DNA from: Phenylobacterium sp. J367
GTDB lineage: Bacteria > Pseudomonadota > Alphaproteobacteria > Caulobacterales > Caulobacteraceae
Reading direction: 5' to 3'
NCBI RefSeq assembly: GCF_024699985.1
Contig: NZ_JAJONA010000001.1
Coordinates: 1,612,001 to 1,676,000, forward strand
DNA: 64,000 nt
The translations under genes were made by a program, and so were the position numbers. Below the pieces are notes generated by a model. It was not told the DNA's origin, ran no database searches, and saw nothing but the letters and a program-made list of their open reading frames with translations. The stretch's first letter is position 1, and every line of letters begins with the position of its first letter. Shown here piece by piece: positions 19,434-29,053 of the stretch.

Positions 19434-20525
19434 TCAGCTCCGCCACCGGAGCACGGTCGGTTCGACGGGGTTGCGGAAGGGGCGGCCCTCTCTCCGGCTG
19501 GCGGTCCATTCGCGCTTGAGCTGCCGGTACCACTTGGCCTGGCGGTCGGCGTCGTCGATCCAGAGAAGCGGCGGATCGTACTTCAGGCCCTGGTTCTGGG
19601 CGGCGACCATGCCGGCGTCCTGGCGCAGGAAGGCGCGGGCGGCGGCGCGCAGGGCGGGGCGGAGCAGGATGAAGGCCGGGTGGTCGGACCAGACGATCTG
19701 GGTGATCCGGGTCCTCGTCTCGCCGAGCGGCGTCAGGCAGGTGAGCGACAGGACCTGGCGCTTCCCCACGGTGATGTGTTCCCAGCGGAGGCCCGGCAGG
19801 CGGAAGACGATCTCGGTCTCCGGCCGCCCGCCCAGGATGGCGTAGGCGCGCGAGTTCTTCGACGGCGCGTGCCGGACCATGGCGAAGCCCGCCTCGCGCG
19901 GCTCGAAGCGCTTGGCCTTGTCGTGCTGGCTGCCGGCGGTGCGCCACCACCATTGCCGGTGGACATAGGGGCCGTGCGCCGGGTCCATCAGGCCGACGAC
20001 GGCGTGGTCGATGTGGGCGTCGAAGTCCATGCGCTCGACGAGCTTCGGCCGGCCGCCCACTACGCCCGGGAACACGGGCGGCGCCTCGGTGGGCTGCGAC
20101 CCGGCCTCGGACCCGATCCAGACGAAGACCATCCCCTGGCTCTCGGCCACGGGATAGCGGCGCACCCGGATGCGGGAGACGTCCATGGCCTGGTCGGCGA
20201 CCAGCGAGGGGATCGCCGTGCAGGCCCCGTCCGCGCCGAAGCGCCAGCCGTGATAGGGGCACTCGACGCTCGGAGCGCCGGTTTCCTCCGTCCGGAAGCG
20301 GCCGCTGGAGAGCGGGGCGGCGCGGTGAGGGCAGATGTCCCGGAGCGCGAAGAGCCCGCCGCCGTTCGCGCGCGCCAGCAGCACCGGTTCGCCGAGGATC
20401 TCGTGGCGCGCCAGCTTCCCCGGCTTCAGTTCCTGGCTGAGCGCGGCGAAATACCAGGTGTCCGTGAGGAAGCCCTGGCCGAAGCGGCCGTCGCTGCGGG
20501 CGGTCCTGATCTCGCCGTCGGCCAT
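19434..20525 (-). CDS. Rieske [2Fe-2S] ring-hydroxylating oxygenase, alpha subunit type
   Basis: This 363-residue protein has an N-terminal Rieske domain (CPHRAAPLSSG near residue 64 and ECPYHGWRFG near 88). The C-terminal catalytic domain has iron-ligand candidates in DAHIDHAVVGLMDPAHGPYV (about 170-195). It resembles VanA/CAO-type oxygenases that act with a separate reductase. No reductase or ferredoxin gene lies beside it, so the substrate (aromatic, steroid or other) is open. The start MADGEIRTAR at 20525 is the only one that keeps the full N-terminus. Confidence 0.88.
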   Translation of the reverse strand: MADGEIRTARSDGRFGQGFLTDTWYFAALSQELKPGKLARHEILGEPVLLARANGGGLFALRDICPHRAAPLSSGRFRTEETGAPSVECPYHGWRFGADGACTAIPSLVADQAMDVSRIRVRRYPVAESQGMVFVWIGSEAGSQPTEAPPVFPGVVGGRPKLVERMDFDAHIDHAVVGLMDPAHGPYVHRQWWWRTAGSQHDKAKRFEPREAGFAMVRHAPSKNSRAYAILGGRPETEIVFRLPGLRWEHITVGKRQVLSLTCLTPLGETRTRITQIVWSDHPAFILLRPALRAAARAFLRQDAGMVAAQNQGLKYDPPLLWIDDADRQAKWYRQLKREWTASRREGRPFRNPVEPTVLRWRS

Positions 20526-20613
20526 GGTCGGGTCCGTGCGCCGCCGCGCGCTTGTGCGGCGTCAGTTCAACGCACCTAGACGAGATTCGGTGGCCGGACG
20601 AGGGCGAGCCGGA

Positions 20614-22239
20614 TCAGGCCGGCAGCTTCACGAACAGCGCCGCCCAGGGCGACAGGCCCAGCGAGCCCCCGCGCAGCTCGCCGTCGCCGGCCCGGACCGG
20701 CAGGAGCTCCGCGCCGGCGAGCGCCGGCTGCTCGACGAACTGCGGCTCGGCGGAGAGGTTGAAGATGCAGGCGACCTGCTCGCCCGCGTGGCGGCGGACG
20801 AAGGCCAGCACGGGCTCCGCGGTCTCGATGAACTCGAGCTCTCCCAGCCGCATGGCGTCCGAGGCCTTCCGGAAAGCGATCATCGACCGCGAGAAGGCTA
20901 GGGTGGACTCCGGGTCGCGCTCCTGCTCGGCGACGGTCAGGCCGGCGTGTTCCTTCGCCGCCGGCAGCCAGGGCTGGCCGGTGGTGAACCCGAGCGTCGG
21001 GCCGGGCCCCCAGGGCATGGGCGTGCGGCAGCCGTCGCGGCCGCCGTCGTAGGGCCAGTAGAGGTCGCCCACCGGATCGCGGAGCAGATCCCGCGTCAGC
21101 TCGGCCTGCGGCAGGCCCAGCTCCTCGCCCTGGTAGACGAGGGTGGTGCCCTTCAGCGCCACCAGGAGGGCGAACATCATCCGCGCGAGCTCAGGCGAGG
21201 CCTGCTTGCCGCCGAACCGGCTGACCGTGCGCGGCACGTCGTGGTTGGAGAAGCTGATGGTCGGCCAGTGGCCGGGGTAGCCGGCCAGGTTGTCGAAGTG
21301 CTCGCGCACGAAACCGGAGGAAAGCTGGCGGGCCAGCAGCATGACGAAGGTGTAGCCGGAGTGCAGGCCCTCGGCGGGCGTGCAGTAGGCGCCGCAGCGG
21401 GCCTCCTCCTCGGAGAACTCCCCGAACACGAAGCGTTCGCCGCCGTTCTTCCCGTCGTGGGCCTCCACGCGCCGGCGGATGAGCTCCAGCATCTCGACGT
21501 TCTCGGGCAGGTTCGAGTCGAAGAGGTGCTGCTGCAGGTTGCCGGCGTGGCTCCAGTGGAGCCGGGTGCGCTCCTCCATCGGGACCGGCGGGTTGGGCGT
21601 CAGGGCTTCGTCGTGGAGGTAGGTGCCGGCGACGTCGAGCCGGAAGCCGTCGACGCCCTTCGAAAGCCAGAAGTCGAGCACCGACAGCGCCGCCTCGCGG
21701 GCGGCGTCGTTGCGCCAGTTCAGCTTCGGCTGCTGCCGGAGGAACTTGTGGTGGTAGTGCTGGCGGCGCGCCGGCTGGTAGGCCCAGGCCGGGCCGCCGA
21801 ACACCGAGAGCCAGTTGTTCGGCGCCGTGCCGTCTTCCTGGGGATCGGCCCAGACGTACCAGTCGGCCTTGGGGCCGTCCCGGCCGCCGGTCAGGCTCTC
21901 CACGAACCAGGGGTGGACGTCGGAGGTGTGGCTGAGCACCTCGTCCAGCACGACCTTCAGACCGCGCGCATGGGCCTCGTCCAGCAGGCGCTGGAAGTCG
22001 GCCATCGTGCCGTAGTCGGCCTGGACGCCCTCGAAGTCGGCGATGTCGTAGCCCCAGTCGCGGTTCGGCGAGGGGTGGATCGGCGACAGCCAGACGCCGT
22101 CGACGCCGAGGCTTTCGATGTAGTCCAGCTTGGCCAGGAGACCGCGCAGGTCGCCGTGGCCGTCGCCGTCGCCGTCGAAGAAGGAGCGGACGTAGACGTG
22201 GTAGAGGACCGCGCCCTTCCACCACGGCTCGCCCGTCAC
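20614..22239 (-). CDS. GH13 alpha-glucosidase
   Basis: This 541-residue cytoplasmic-type GH13 enzyme cleaves alpha-glucosidic bonds in maltose- or sucrose-like sugars. The (beta/alpha)8 regions are complete: DGVWLSPIHPSPNRDWGYDI, LKVVLDEVLSHTS, DGFRLDVAGTYLHD (nucleophile Asp), VFGEFSEEE (acid Glu) and ISFSNHDVPRTVSR (third Asp). It is closest to the oligo-alpha-glucosidase group. Interestingly, the usual VxDxVxNH segment reads VLDEVLSHTSD. No signal peptide is seen. It lies one base after the stop of the clpP-like gene, so the two may be co-transcribed despite unrelated roles. Confidence 0.9.
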   Translation of the reverse strand: MTGEPWWKGAVLYHVYVRSFFDGDGDGHGDLRGLLAKLDYIESLGVDGVWLSPIHPSPNRDWGYDIADFEGVQADYGTMADFQRLLDEAHARGLKVVLDEVLSHTSDVHPWFVESLTGGRDGPKADWYVWADPQEDGTAPNNWLSVFGGPAWAYQPARRQHYHHKFLRQQPKLNWRNDAAREAALSVLDFWLSKGVDGFRLDVAGTYLHDEALTPNPPVPMEERTRLHWSHAGNLQQHLFDSNLPENVEMLELIRRRVEAHDGKNGGERFVFGEFSEEEARCGAYCTPAEGLHSGYTFVMLLARQLSSGFVREHFDNLAGYPGHWPTISFSNHDVPRTVSRFGGKQASPELARMMFALLVALKGTTLVYQGEELGLPQAELTRDLLRDPVGDLYWPYDGGRDGCRTPMPWGPGPTLGFTTGQPWLPAAKEHAGLTVAEQERDPESTLAFSRSMIAFRKASDAMRLGELEFIETAEPVLAFVRRHAGEQVACIFNLSAEPQFVEQPALAGAELLPVRAGDGELRGGSLGLSPWAALFVKLPA

Positions 22240-22240
22240 G

Positions 22241-22864
22241 TCAGACTTCCGAGGTATCGGTGATGATCCGGCTGACGAGGCCGTAGTCGACGGCCTCTTC
22301 GGCGGTCAGCCAGTAGTTGCGCTGGGTGTCCTTGACGATCCGCTCGTAGGGCTGGCCGGTCTCGTTGGCGATCATCCGGTTCACGCGGTCGCGCATCTTG
22401 ATGATCTGCTCGGCCTCGATCTGGATGTCCGAGGCCTGGCCGCGCATGCCGCCGGCCGGCTGGTGAAGCATGAAGCGGGTGTTCGGCAGGCAGAGCCGGT
22501 TTTCCTTCTTGGCGCCCAGGAAGATGCTGGCGCCCGCGCTGGCCACCCAGCCGGTGCCGATCGCCTTCACCTCGACGCCGCAGAAGCGGATCATGTCGTG
22601 GATGGTGTCGCCGCTCTCCACGTGGCCGCCGGGCGAGTTGATGATCAGGCGGATCGGCTTGTCGTTCTCGGCGGCGAGCGCGGTGATCTGGGCGGTGACG
22701 CGCTCGGCCAGACGCATGTCGATCTCGCCGAAGACGAGCACCGTGCGGGACTTGAACAGCGCGTTCTGGACGGGCCCCGCCGTCAACGGCATGTCGGGCA
22801 GGCGGCCCTTGTCCTCGTCGTCGCCGTCTTCGTCGTCGAGCCGGCCGGTCCACTGATGGCGCAT
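22241..22864 (-). CDS. clpP: ATP-dependent Clp protease proteolytic subunit (ClpP family)
   Basis: This 207-residue serine protease forms a barrel that degrades substrates fed by ClpX or ClpA. The serine lies in GWVASAGASIFLGA (about 105), the histidine in RFMLHQPAGG (about 129) and the aspartate in IVKDTQRNYWLT (about 178). The serine loop differs from the canonical GQAASMGA, and the N-terminus is acidic (RLDDEDGDDEDKGR). It is therefore probably a second ClpP paralogue rather than the main housekeeping copy. No clpX or tig is adjacent. The start at 22864 precedes this acidic leader. Confidence 0.88.
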   Translation of the reverse strand: MRHQWTGRLDDEDGDDEDKGRLPDMPLTAGPVQNALFKSRTVLVFGEIDMRLAERVTAQITALAAENDKPIRLIINSPGGHVESGDTIHDMIRFCGVEVKAIGTGWVASAGASIFLGAKKENRLCLPNTRFMLHQPAGGMRGQASDIQIEAEQIIKMRDRVNRMIANETGQPYERIVKDTQRNYWLTAEEAVDYGLVSRIITDTSEV

Positions 22865-22940
22865 AGATACCTCGTAGGTGCAGAACCTCGGAGTTATTGG
22901 CCCGCGCGGGTTCCGGCAAGGCCCGAGGTGAGGAATGTGG

Positions 22941-24419
22941 CTAACGCGACGCCGCGGTCGCCACAAGCCGGGCATAGAACTGAACCGCCATGCCGAGGTT
23001 CTCGAGGGTGAGATGCTCGTTGGTCCCGTGGATCATGCCGGTGGTCTCGACAGTCAGCGCCATGGGCTGGAAGCGGTACACGTCCTTCGCGACAGGCTGC
23101 ATGTAGCGGCTGTCGGTGGCGGCGGTGACAAGGCCGGGCGCGACCGGTGCCCTCGCCGTCTCGCCGGCGACGGCGGCGATCACCTTCCAGGCGTCGGAGG
23201 TGGTCGACGAGACCGGCGACGGCTCGTCCGGCGGGCGGTTCCAGGCGAGGGTCACCGGCAGGTCGCCAACCGCCGCCCTGGCGCGGGCCATGACCTCGGC
23301 CGAGCTGTCGCCCGGCGCGATGCGGTAGTTGATCCAGGCGGTGGCGTCCTGGGGGAGCACGTTCTCCTTCGGCGAGCCCTTCAGCATCGTCGGCGCGATG
23401 GTGGTGTGCATCAGGGCCGCCCCGGCCGGGGTCGCGCCGAGCTGGCTCTTCAGCAGCGGGCCGAACAGCCAGCGGTTGGCGACGGCCATGCGGACGACGA
23501 ACGGCGCGTGCGGCGCGGCGGTGGCCATCATGTCGCCGGCCGGGCCGTCCAGCCTCATGGGGAAGGGCCGGTCGGCGATGGCGGCGACGGCGCGGGCGAG
23601 CGTCAGGACCCCGCCGCCGTCCTTCGGCGGGGCCGAGGAGTGGCCGCCCTTGGCCTCCGCGGTGACCTTCAGGGTCGCGAAGCCCTTCTCGGCGGTGCCG
23701 ACCAGGGCCAGGCGGCCGCCGGTCAGCGGATTGCCGTCGATGACCGCGAGGCCCTCGTCGAGCACGAACTGGGCGCGGATCCCGCGTGACTTCAGGAGCG
23801 CGGCGGCCGCCCGGGCGCCCCCGCCGCGGACCTCCTCATCGTGGCCGGAGACGACGATCACCGTCCGGCGCGGCTGGAAGCCGCCGGCGGCGAGGGTCTC
23901 CAGGCCTTCGAACAGGGTGATCAGCGAGCCCTTGTCGTCGATGGCGCCGCGGCCCCAGACCGCGCCCTCGGCGATCACGCCGCCGAACGGCGGATGCTTC
24001 CAGTCGCCTTCGGTGCCCGGCGTCACCGGCACCACGTCCTGGTGGGCCATCAGCACGATGGGGGCCAGCGCCGCGTCGGAGCCTGGCCAGGTGAAGACCA
24101 GGGTCCGCTCCGCCACCAGCTCGCGGCGCATGGCGGCGTGGGCGGCGGGGTAGGCTTCGGCCAGGAAGGCGTGCAGCCGGGCCCATTCGGCGGGCTGGTC
24201 CTCGGCGCGGTCCTGGTGGCTAACGGTCTGGATCCGGACAGCGGCCGACAGACGCTGGGCAGCGCGGTCCACATCGACGGCGACCGGCGGGGCGACCCTC
24301 ACGTCACGGCCGTCGGCCACGGCGGCGGGCTTGTAGGTGAGGGTGCGGACCAGCACCACGGCCACGAGCAGGATGAGGCCTGCGAAGACGGCGAGCGCGA
24401 TCTTGCCTGCGAGACGCAT
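22941..24419 (-). CDS. M20 family metallopeptidase (PM20D1/carboxypeptidase S-like), membrane-anchored
   Basis: The 492-residue protein starts with one hydrophobic anchor (about residues 7-27). The zinc peptidase domain follows: LMAHQDVVPV (first His, about 124), WGRGAIDDKGSLI (bridging Asp), SGHDEEVRGGGA (Glu pair) and a dimerisation lid. The last zinc ligand is probably the His of GMIHGTNEHLTLENL near residue 468. This matches the PM20D1/carboxypeptidase S branch that cleaves N-acyl amino acids or dipeptides, probably at the periplasmic face. Single gene, divergent to the extensin-like gene. Confidence 0.9.
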   Translation of the reverse strand: MRLAGKIALAVFAGLILLVAVVLVRTLTYKPAAVADGRDVRVAPPVAVDVDRAAQRLSAAVRIQTVSHQDRAEDQPAEWARLHAFLAEAYPAAHAAMRRELVAERTLVFTWPGSDAALAPIVLMAHQDVVPVTPGTEGDWKHPPFGGVIAEGAVWGRGAIDDKGSLITLFEGLETLAAGGFQPRRTVIVVSGHDEEVRGGGARAAAALLKSRGIRAQFVLDEGLAVIDGNPLTGGRLALVGTAEKGFATLKVTAEAKGGHSSAPPKDGGGVLTLARAVAAIADRPFPMRLDGPAGDMMATAAPHAPFVVRMAVANRWLFGPLLKSQLGATPAGAALMHTTIAPTMLKGSPKENVLPQDATAWINYRIAPGDSSAEVMARARAAVGDLPVTLAWNRPPDEPSPVSSTTSDAWKVIAAVAGETARAPVAPGLVTAATDSRYMQPVAKDVYRFQPMALTVETTGMIHGTNEHLTLENLGMAVQFYARLVATAASR

Positions 24420-24485
24420 CTGGAACTCCCCGAACCCGACCCGACCTTAAGCGTTGCGGCGCAGTTGGAAAGCCGCTGGACCGCC

Positions 24486-25232
24486 ATGACCCGGGTGCGA
24501 GCCGTGACGCTGAGACCCGTACCGCCCGACGTGCTGGCCCTGGCCGGCCTGTGGGCGGCGCTGGTCGACCTGGCCATCGTCGGCTTCCTCCTGGCCGGGA
24601 TCGTCAACGCCTGGGCGCCGGCCCAGGACCTGCCGTGGAAGCCGTTCCGCCTCGACCGGCCGGTGGGGATGGCGACCGGGGTCCAGTTCGCCCGCGCCGT
24701 GGCCGACCCCGCGATCTGCCGCGCCACCCTGGACACGGCCGGCGTGCGGTTCACCGAGGAGCCCGACCGCGACCTCGGCGAATGCGCCACGACCAACACC
24801 ATACGCCTGCGGGACGGGGCCGCGCCGCTGTCGCCGGCCGCGCCGGTGATCACCTGCGAGGCGGCGCTGGGCTACGCCGCCTGGAGCCGCCACGTGCTGC
24901 AGCCGGCGGCCGAGGACCTGCTGGGGTCGCGGATCTCGGGCGTCGAGCACTACGGGACCTACGCCTGCCGCAACGTCTATGGCCGGGCCGAGGGGCGGCG
25001 CAGCGAGCACGCCTTCGCCAACGCCCTCGACGTGGCGAGCTTCCGGACCGCCGACGGCCAGCGGGTGAGCGTGCTCCGCGACTTCCGCGACGAGGGCCCG
25101 CGGGGCCAGTTCCTCCGCCGGGTGCGCGACGGCGCCTGCCCCTGGTTCCGCGCGGTGCTCAGCCCGGACTACAACGCCGCTCACCGCGACCACCTGCACC
25201 TGGACTTCGGCCGGTGGAGCGTCTGCCGCTGA
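24486..25232 (+). CDS. Extensin-like C-terminal family protein
   Basis: This 248-residue protein has one N-terminal membrane helix (about residues 16-40) and an extensin-like_C domain. The domain shows PVGMATGVQF, cysteine-containing ITCEAALGYAAW, the HYGTYACRNVYGR region, EHAFANALDVASF (an HxxxxxxD zinc-like motif) and AHRDHLHLDFG near the end. The last two resemble LAS/M15 zinc peptidases, so a peptidoglycan-active role is plausible. Cysteine pairs suggest a periplasmic location. The start at 24486 is the first Met that leaves the helix near the N-terminus. Confidence 0.85.
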   Translation: MTRVRAVTLRPVPPDVLALAGLWAALVDLAIVGFLLAGIVNAWAPAQDLPWKPFRLDRPVGMATGVQFARAVADPAICRATLDTAGVRFTEEPDRDLGECATTNTIRLRDGAAPLSPAAPVITCEAALGYAAWSRHVLQPAAEDLLGSRISGVEHYGTYACRNVYGRAEGRRSEHAFANALDVASFRTADGQRVSVLRDFRDEGPRGQFLRRVRDGACPWFRAVLSPDYNAAHRDHLHLDFGRWSVCR

Positions 25233-27129
25233 CTACTTCGCCGGCCGGAACGCCAGGAGCGCATTCCCCGGCGCCTGGCCGAACATGCCGTAGCCGGAGC
25301 CGACGAACAGCAGGCCGTTCGCCGCGACGATGGAGGCGCTGTCGATGGACCCGCCCTTCGCCTTGACGCCGTTGATCGCCTCGAATTCCCGAAGCGTGTC
25401 GTAGGTCCAGAGCGCGCGACCGTCCTTCGCGTCCAGGGCGTAGAGCCGCCCGTCGAGGCCGCCCTGGATGACCACCCCGTCGATGACCGTCGGCGCGCCG
25501 GAGAAGCCGTAGAGCCGCTCGCAGCGCGGCGCCCTTCCTGCCCCGCTCGCCGGCGCAGTCGGGGACCGCCGAATAGTGCCACCTGATCTCGCCGGTCCGG
25601 GCGTCCAGCGCGTACATGCCGGGCTGCAGGGCCGGGTCGATCGGCTGGCCGCCGGGCAGGGGGCGGCCGATCTGGGCCACCGGCACGAAGAGGGTGTCGC
25701 GGTCGAAGGCGATCCCCCAGTGGATGCCGCCGTTCGGCGCGCCCGTGCCGATGTCGCGCCGCCACAGCACCTTGCCGGTGCCGGGGTCCAGCGCCCAGGC
25801 CGTGCCCGACTTCTGGCCGGCGTAGAGGATCTCGCGTCCGTCCGAGAGCTTGGCCAGGATCAGCGAGGCGCCGAAGTCCACGTCGCGGTAGACCGTCTCC
25901 TTCACGCAGTTGAGCTGGGTGGGCTTCGGATTGGGGCCGCAGCCGGCGTTGAAGATGTCGTTCTCGGTGGCCTGATGGCTCCAGGCCTCCGTGCCGTCCT
26001 TCAGCCGGATGGCGATCAGGGCGTCGGTGTTGCGGTGGGCGGGCGGCGAGTTGGCCTCGCCGGTGCCGAAGAACACCAGACCGCGCGTCTCGTCGATGAC
26101 TGGTGAGTTCCAGATCGGCGCGCCCGAAGGCCCCATCAGCGGCTTGCCGTCGCCGCGGTCGCGGACCGGTTTCGCGTCCTCCATGGTGTCGTACCGCCAC
26201 TGCTGGGCGCCGGTCTTCGGGTCGAGCGAGAGGACGTAGCCGTGGTTGGTGCAGCAGGTGACCGCGTTGTTGGCCGCCTCCATGATCTCGTACTGGCTGA
26301 CCGGCACGATGATCCGGTCCTTCAGCACCCGCGGCGTGCCGGTGGTCAGCGAGTAGGAATAGGCGCCGACGCCCTTGGTCCAGAGCGCCTTGCCGGTGCG
26401 GGCGTCCACGGCGTGGACCGCGGAATCCAGCCCTGAGAAGGCCAGCACCGGCGTGCCGTCGGCGATCACGCCGAAGGACGCACTGGTGCGCAGGGGCGCG
26501 CCGCCGGGCGTGTTGTAGACCCACTGGACGCAGGGCTTCGCCGGATCGGAAATGTCGAGGCTGTACATGGCCGAGGCCTCGGCCACCGGCAGGAAGAGGT
26601 TGTTCCCCACGACCGCGGCCTGGCTGCGGATCATCGTAACGTCCGGGAAGCCGAGGCTCCAGGCCAGCTCCATCTTCGAGAGCTTGGCCTTGGAAAGGCC
26701 CGTCTGCTTCGCCGTCAGCGTCCGGGTCTGGCGGGCGTCGAAGCCGAAGGTGGCGACGCTGGGCGCGGCCTTCAGGTCCACCCTGGCCCGCGCGCCCTGG
26801 CACATCATCGGCGCGCTCCAGGCGTCGAGCGTCGCGGTGGAGCGGCCGGTCAGGTAGTTGATGAGCTGGCCGCGCGCCGCCTCGTCCAGGCCCTGGCCCT
26901 GGACCTGCATCTTGCCGGCGGTGAGCGCATAGTTGATCGCCTGGAAGCTCATCGCCGCCAGCGTCGTCTTAGCCGGCGAGCGGGTGGCCTCGGGGTTGTC
27001 GTGGCAGGCGGCGCAGCGCTCGCGGTAGATCGCCTGGCCCGGATGCGGCAGGGGCGTCTGCGCGACGGCCGCGCCGGCGCTGAACGCAACGATCGCCGCC
27101 ACGACGGCGGCCAGATGCCTGAAGCCCAT
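25233..27129 (-). CDS. Periplasmic cytochrome c - PQQ beta-propeller fusion (one frame break)
   Basis: A signal peptide (LAAVVAAIVAFSAGAAVAQ) is followed by a small cytochrome c domain with CAACHDN (about residue 37). A large PQQ/WD-like propeller follows, with repeated AxD..TG..LW blades (VHAVDARTGKALW, LSLDPKTGAQQW, WALDPGTGKVLW). The frame breaks at about 25550; the final blades (APTVIDGVVIQGGLDGRLYA, then LLAFRPAK) continue in another frame to 25233. Adjacent cysteines CC in AVTCCTNHG match the vicinal disulfide of PQQ dehydrogenases. Haem precedes the propeller, opposite to the order in the enzyme at 57463. The substrate is probably an alcohol or polymer-derived compound. Confidence 0.83.
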
Positions 27130-27291
27130 GGTTCGCTTCCCCCGAGAGACCCTGCGGCTCTCCCGGCCGCATACCGGACCTACGATAAGCCGAAACCGGC
27201 CCTTGTCGACCGCCGAACCCGCCTTGACCTGGCGGCAGCGGCCGGCGCAAATGGCGACCAATCAAACAACTGTTTAGACGAGGAGCGACCC

Positions 27292-28089
27292 ATGAGCGAC
27301 GTGATGGACCGGACCCAGGTGCTCGCGGGCGGGCTCTTCGACCTGACGGGCAAGGTGGCGGTGATCACCGGCTCGTCGCGCGGGATCGGCCGCGCCATCG
27401 CCGAGCGGATGGCCGAGCAGGGCGCCAAGGTGGTGATCTCCTCGCGCAAGGCCGGCCCCTGCGAGGAGGTGGCGAACCTGATCAACGAGAAGAAGCCCGG
27501 CCACGCCATCGCCGTCCCGGCCAACATCTCGTCGAAGGAGGATCTTCAGCGCCTGGTGGACGAGACCCGCAAGGCGTTCGGCAAGATCGACATCCTGGTC
27601 TGCAACGCCGCCTCGAACCCGTTCTACGGCTCGCAGCTCGACATCAGCGACGACGCCTTCGGCAAGATCCTCAACAACAACATCGTGGCCAACAACTGGC
27701 TGATCGGCATGGTGGTCCCCGAGATGCGCGAGCGGAAGGACGGGGCGATCATCATCGTCTCGTCGATCGGCGGCCTGCGCGGCTCCACCGTCATCGGCGC
27801 CTACTGCATCTCCAAGGCCGCCGACATGCAGCTCGCCCGCAACCTCGCCCAGGAGCTGGGCCCCGACAACATCCGGGTGAACTGCATCGCGCCGGGCCTG
27901 GTGAAGACCGACTTCGCCAAGGCGCTCTGGGACACGCCGGAAGGTGAGAAGCGCGCCAGCTCCGGAACGCCGCTGCGCCGCCTGGGCGAGCCCGACGACC
28001 TGGCCGGCGCGGCCATCTACCTGGCGTCGCGGGCCGGCGCCTGGACCACCGGCCAGACCATCGTGGTCGACGGCGGCTCGACCTGCTGA
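27292..28089 (+). CDS. Short-chain dehydrogenase/reductase
   Basis: This 265-residue SDR has the NAD(P)-binding motif TGSSRGIGRA (about residue 25), the structural NAAS motif, the catalytic Ser in IVSSIGG, and YCISK (Tyr-x-x-x-Lys, about 170). It ends with the usual GAWTTGQTIVVDGGSTC. The Arg in VVISSRKA after beta-2 suggests NADPH preference. The start at 27292 lies after AGGAGCGACC. Family members include 3-oxoacyl-ACP reductase-like and DHRS4-like enzymes; the substrate cannot be assigned. Confidence 0.9.
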   Translation: MSDVMDRTQVLAGGLFDLTGKVAVITGSSRGIGRAIAERMAEQGAKVVISSRKAGPCEEVANLINEKKPGHAIAVPANISSKEDLQRLVDETRKAFGKIDILVCNAASNPFYGSQLDISDDAFGKILNNNIVANNWLIGMVVPEMRERKDGAIIIVSSIGGLRGSTVIGAYCISKAADMQLARNLAQELGPDNIRVNCIAPGLVKTDFAKALWDTPEGEKRASSGTPLRRLGEPDDLAGAAIYLASRAGAWTTGQTIVVDGGSTC

Positions 28090-28937
28090 TCAGCCCGCCC
28101 GGCAGGCCAGCGTACGACGATACTCGATGCTGACCGGATCGAGCCGCCGCGCCTCGGCCATCTGGACCTCGGCTTCGCGGCATCGACCGAGCCCAGCCAG
28201 CGCCGTGGCGTAGCTGTCCCGGAGGCCGGCGAAGTCAGGCGCCGCGGCGATCGCCCGCTCGCAGTAGGGCAACCCGTCGGCGGGCCGTCCGGCCTTTGCC
28301 TGCATGTAGCAGACGTTGTTCAGCAGACCGGGGTGATTCGGCTCGATTGCCAGCGCCTTCGCACTCTCGGCCGCCGCGGCCTCATAGTCACCGAGATCCG
28401 CCAGGACGCTGGCGCGATTGGCGTGGCTGATCCAATCGCGGGCCGGAAGCGCAAGATAGGCCCGCATCGCCTTGTCGAAGCCCGGATCGGACGCCGCCTT
28501 CAGGATCGGGAGAATGCGCGGCAGCACATTGTCCGGGTCGTGGGCGAGGGAATTGACCGGCACGCCGGGAAAGGTTTCGCCGTTCATCTGGCGAAGCGCG
28601 ATCCGCGCGTCCGCCAGAGCTTCCTCACGTCGGCCGACGTGGGCATAGGCGTCGGCGCGAAACGCGTGAAACATCGGATCGGAGTAGATCGAATCTCCGG
28701 GTGGCACGGCCGCGTCGTAGAAGCCGATCGCCGCAGCGTAATCCTGTCGAAGCACGGCTCTGGTGCCGAGGTTGATGAGCGCCAGGGACCGTTCTGGCGA
28801 ACCGTCTGGGCGCCGCCGCGGCGCAGGCCTCGAAGTCGATAACGCCCGCGGCGTCCGGGGCGGCATTGGCGGGTCTCCGCCATCGACGTCCCCGCCGAGA
28901 GGGCGACGAGCGCCGCCGCAAGCACCAGACTGCGCAT
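28090..28937 (-). CDS. Exported TPR-repeat protein (two frame breaks)
   Basis: The signal peptide MRSLVLAAALVALSAGTSMA is in one frame, ANAAPDAAGVIDFEACAAAA in a second, and the main part (DGSPERSLALINLGTRAVLR to LACRAG) in a third. The breaks lie near 28880 and 28813. The body of about 230 residues is made of TPR-like helical pairs (AYAHVGRREEALADARIA, LADLGDYEAAAAESAKALAI, AAPDFAGLRDSYATALAGLG). Such proteins are periplasmic scaffolds. Nothing in the context says which partner it holds. Confidence 0.72.
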
Positions 28938-29053
28938 GTATGTGCCTCCCCCCGAAGCGCTTCGGGGGAATTAGGCGGCAAACCCGCACGACGAGCAAGT
29001 CGGCTAGGCTTGCTCTATGTCAGAGCCCCGCCTTTCAGCGCGCCGCGACCCCC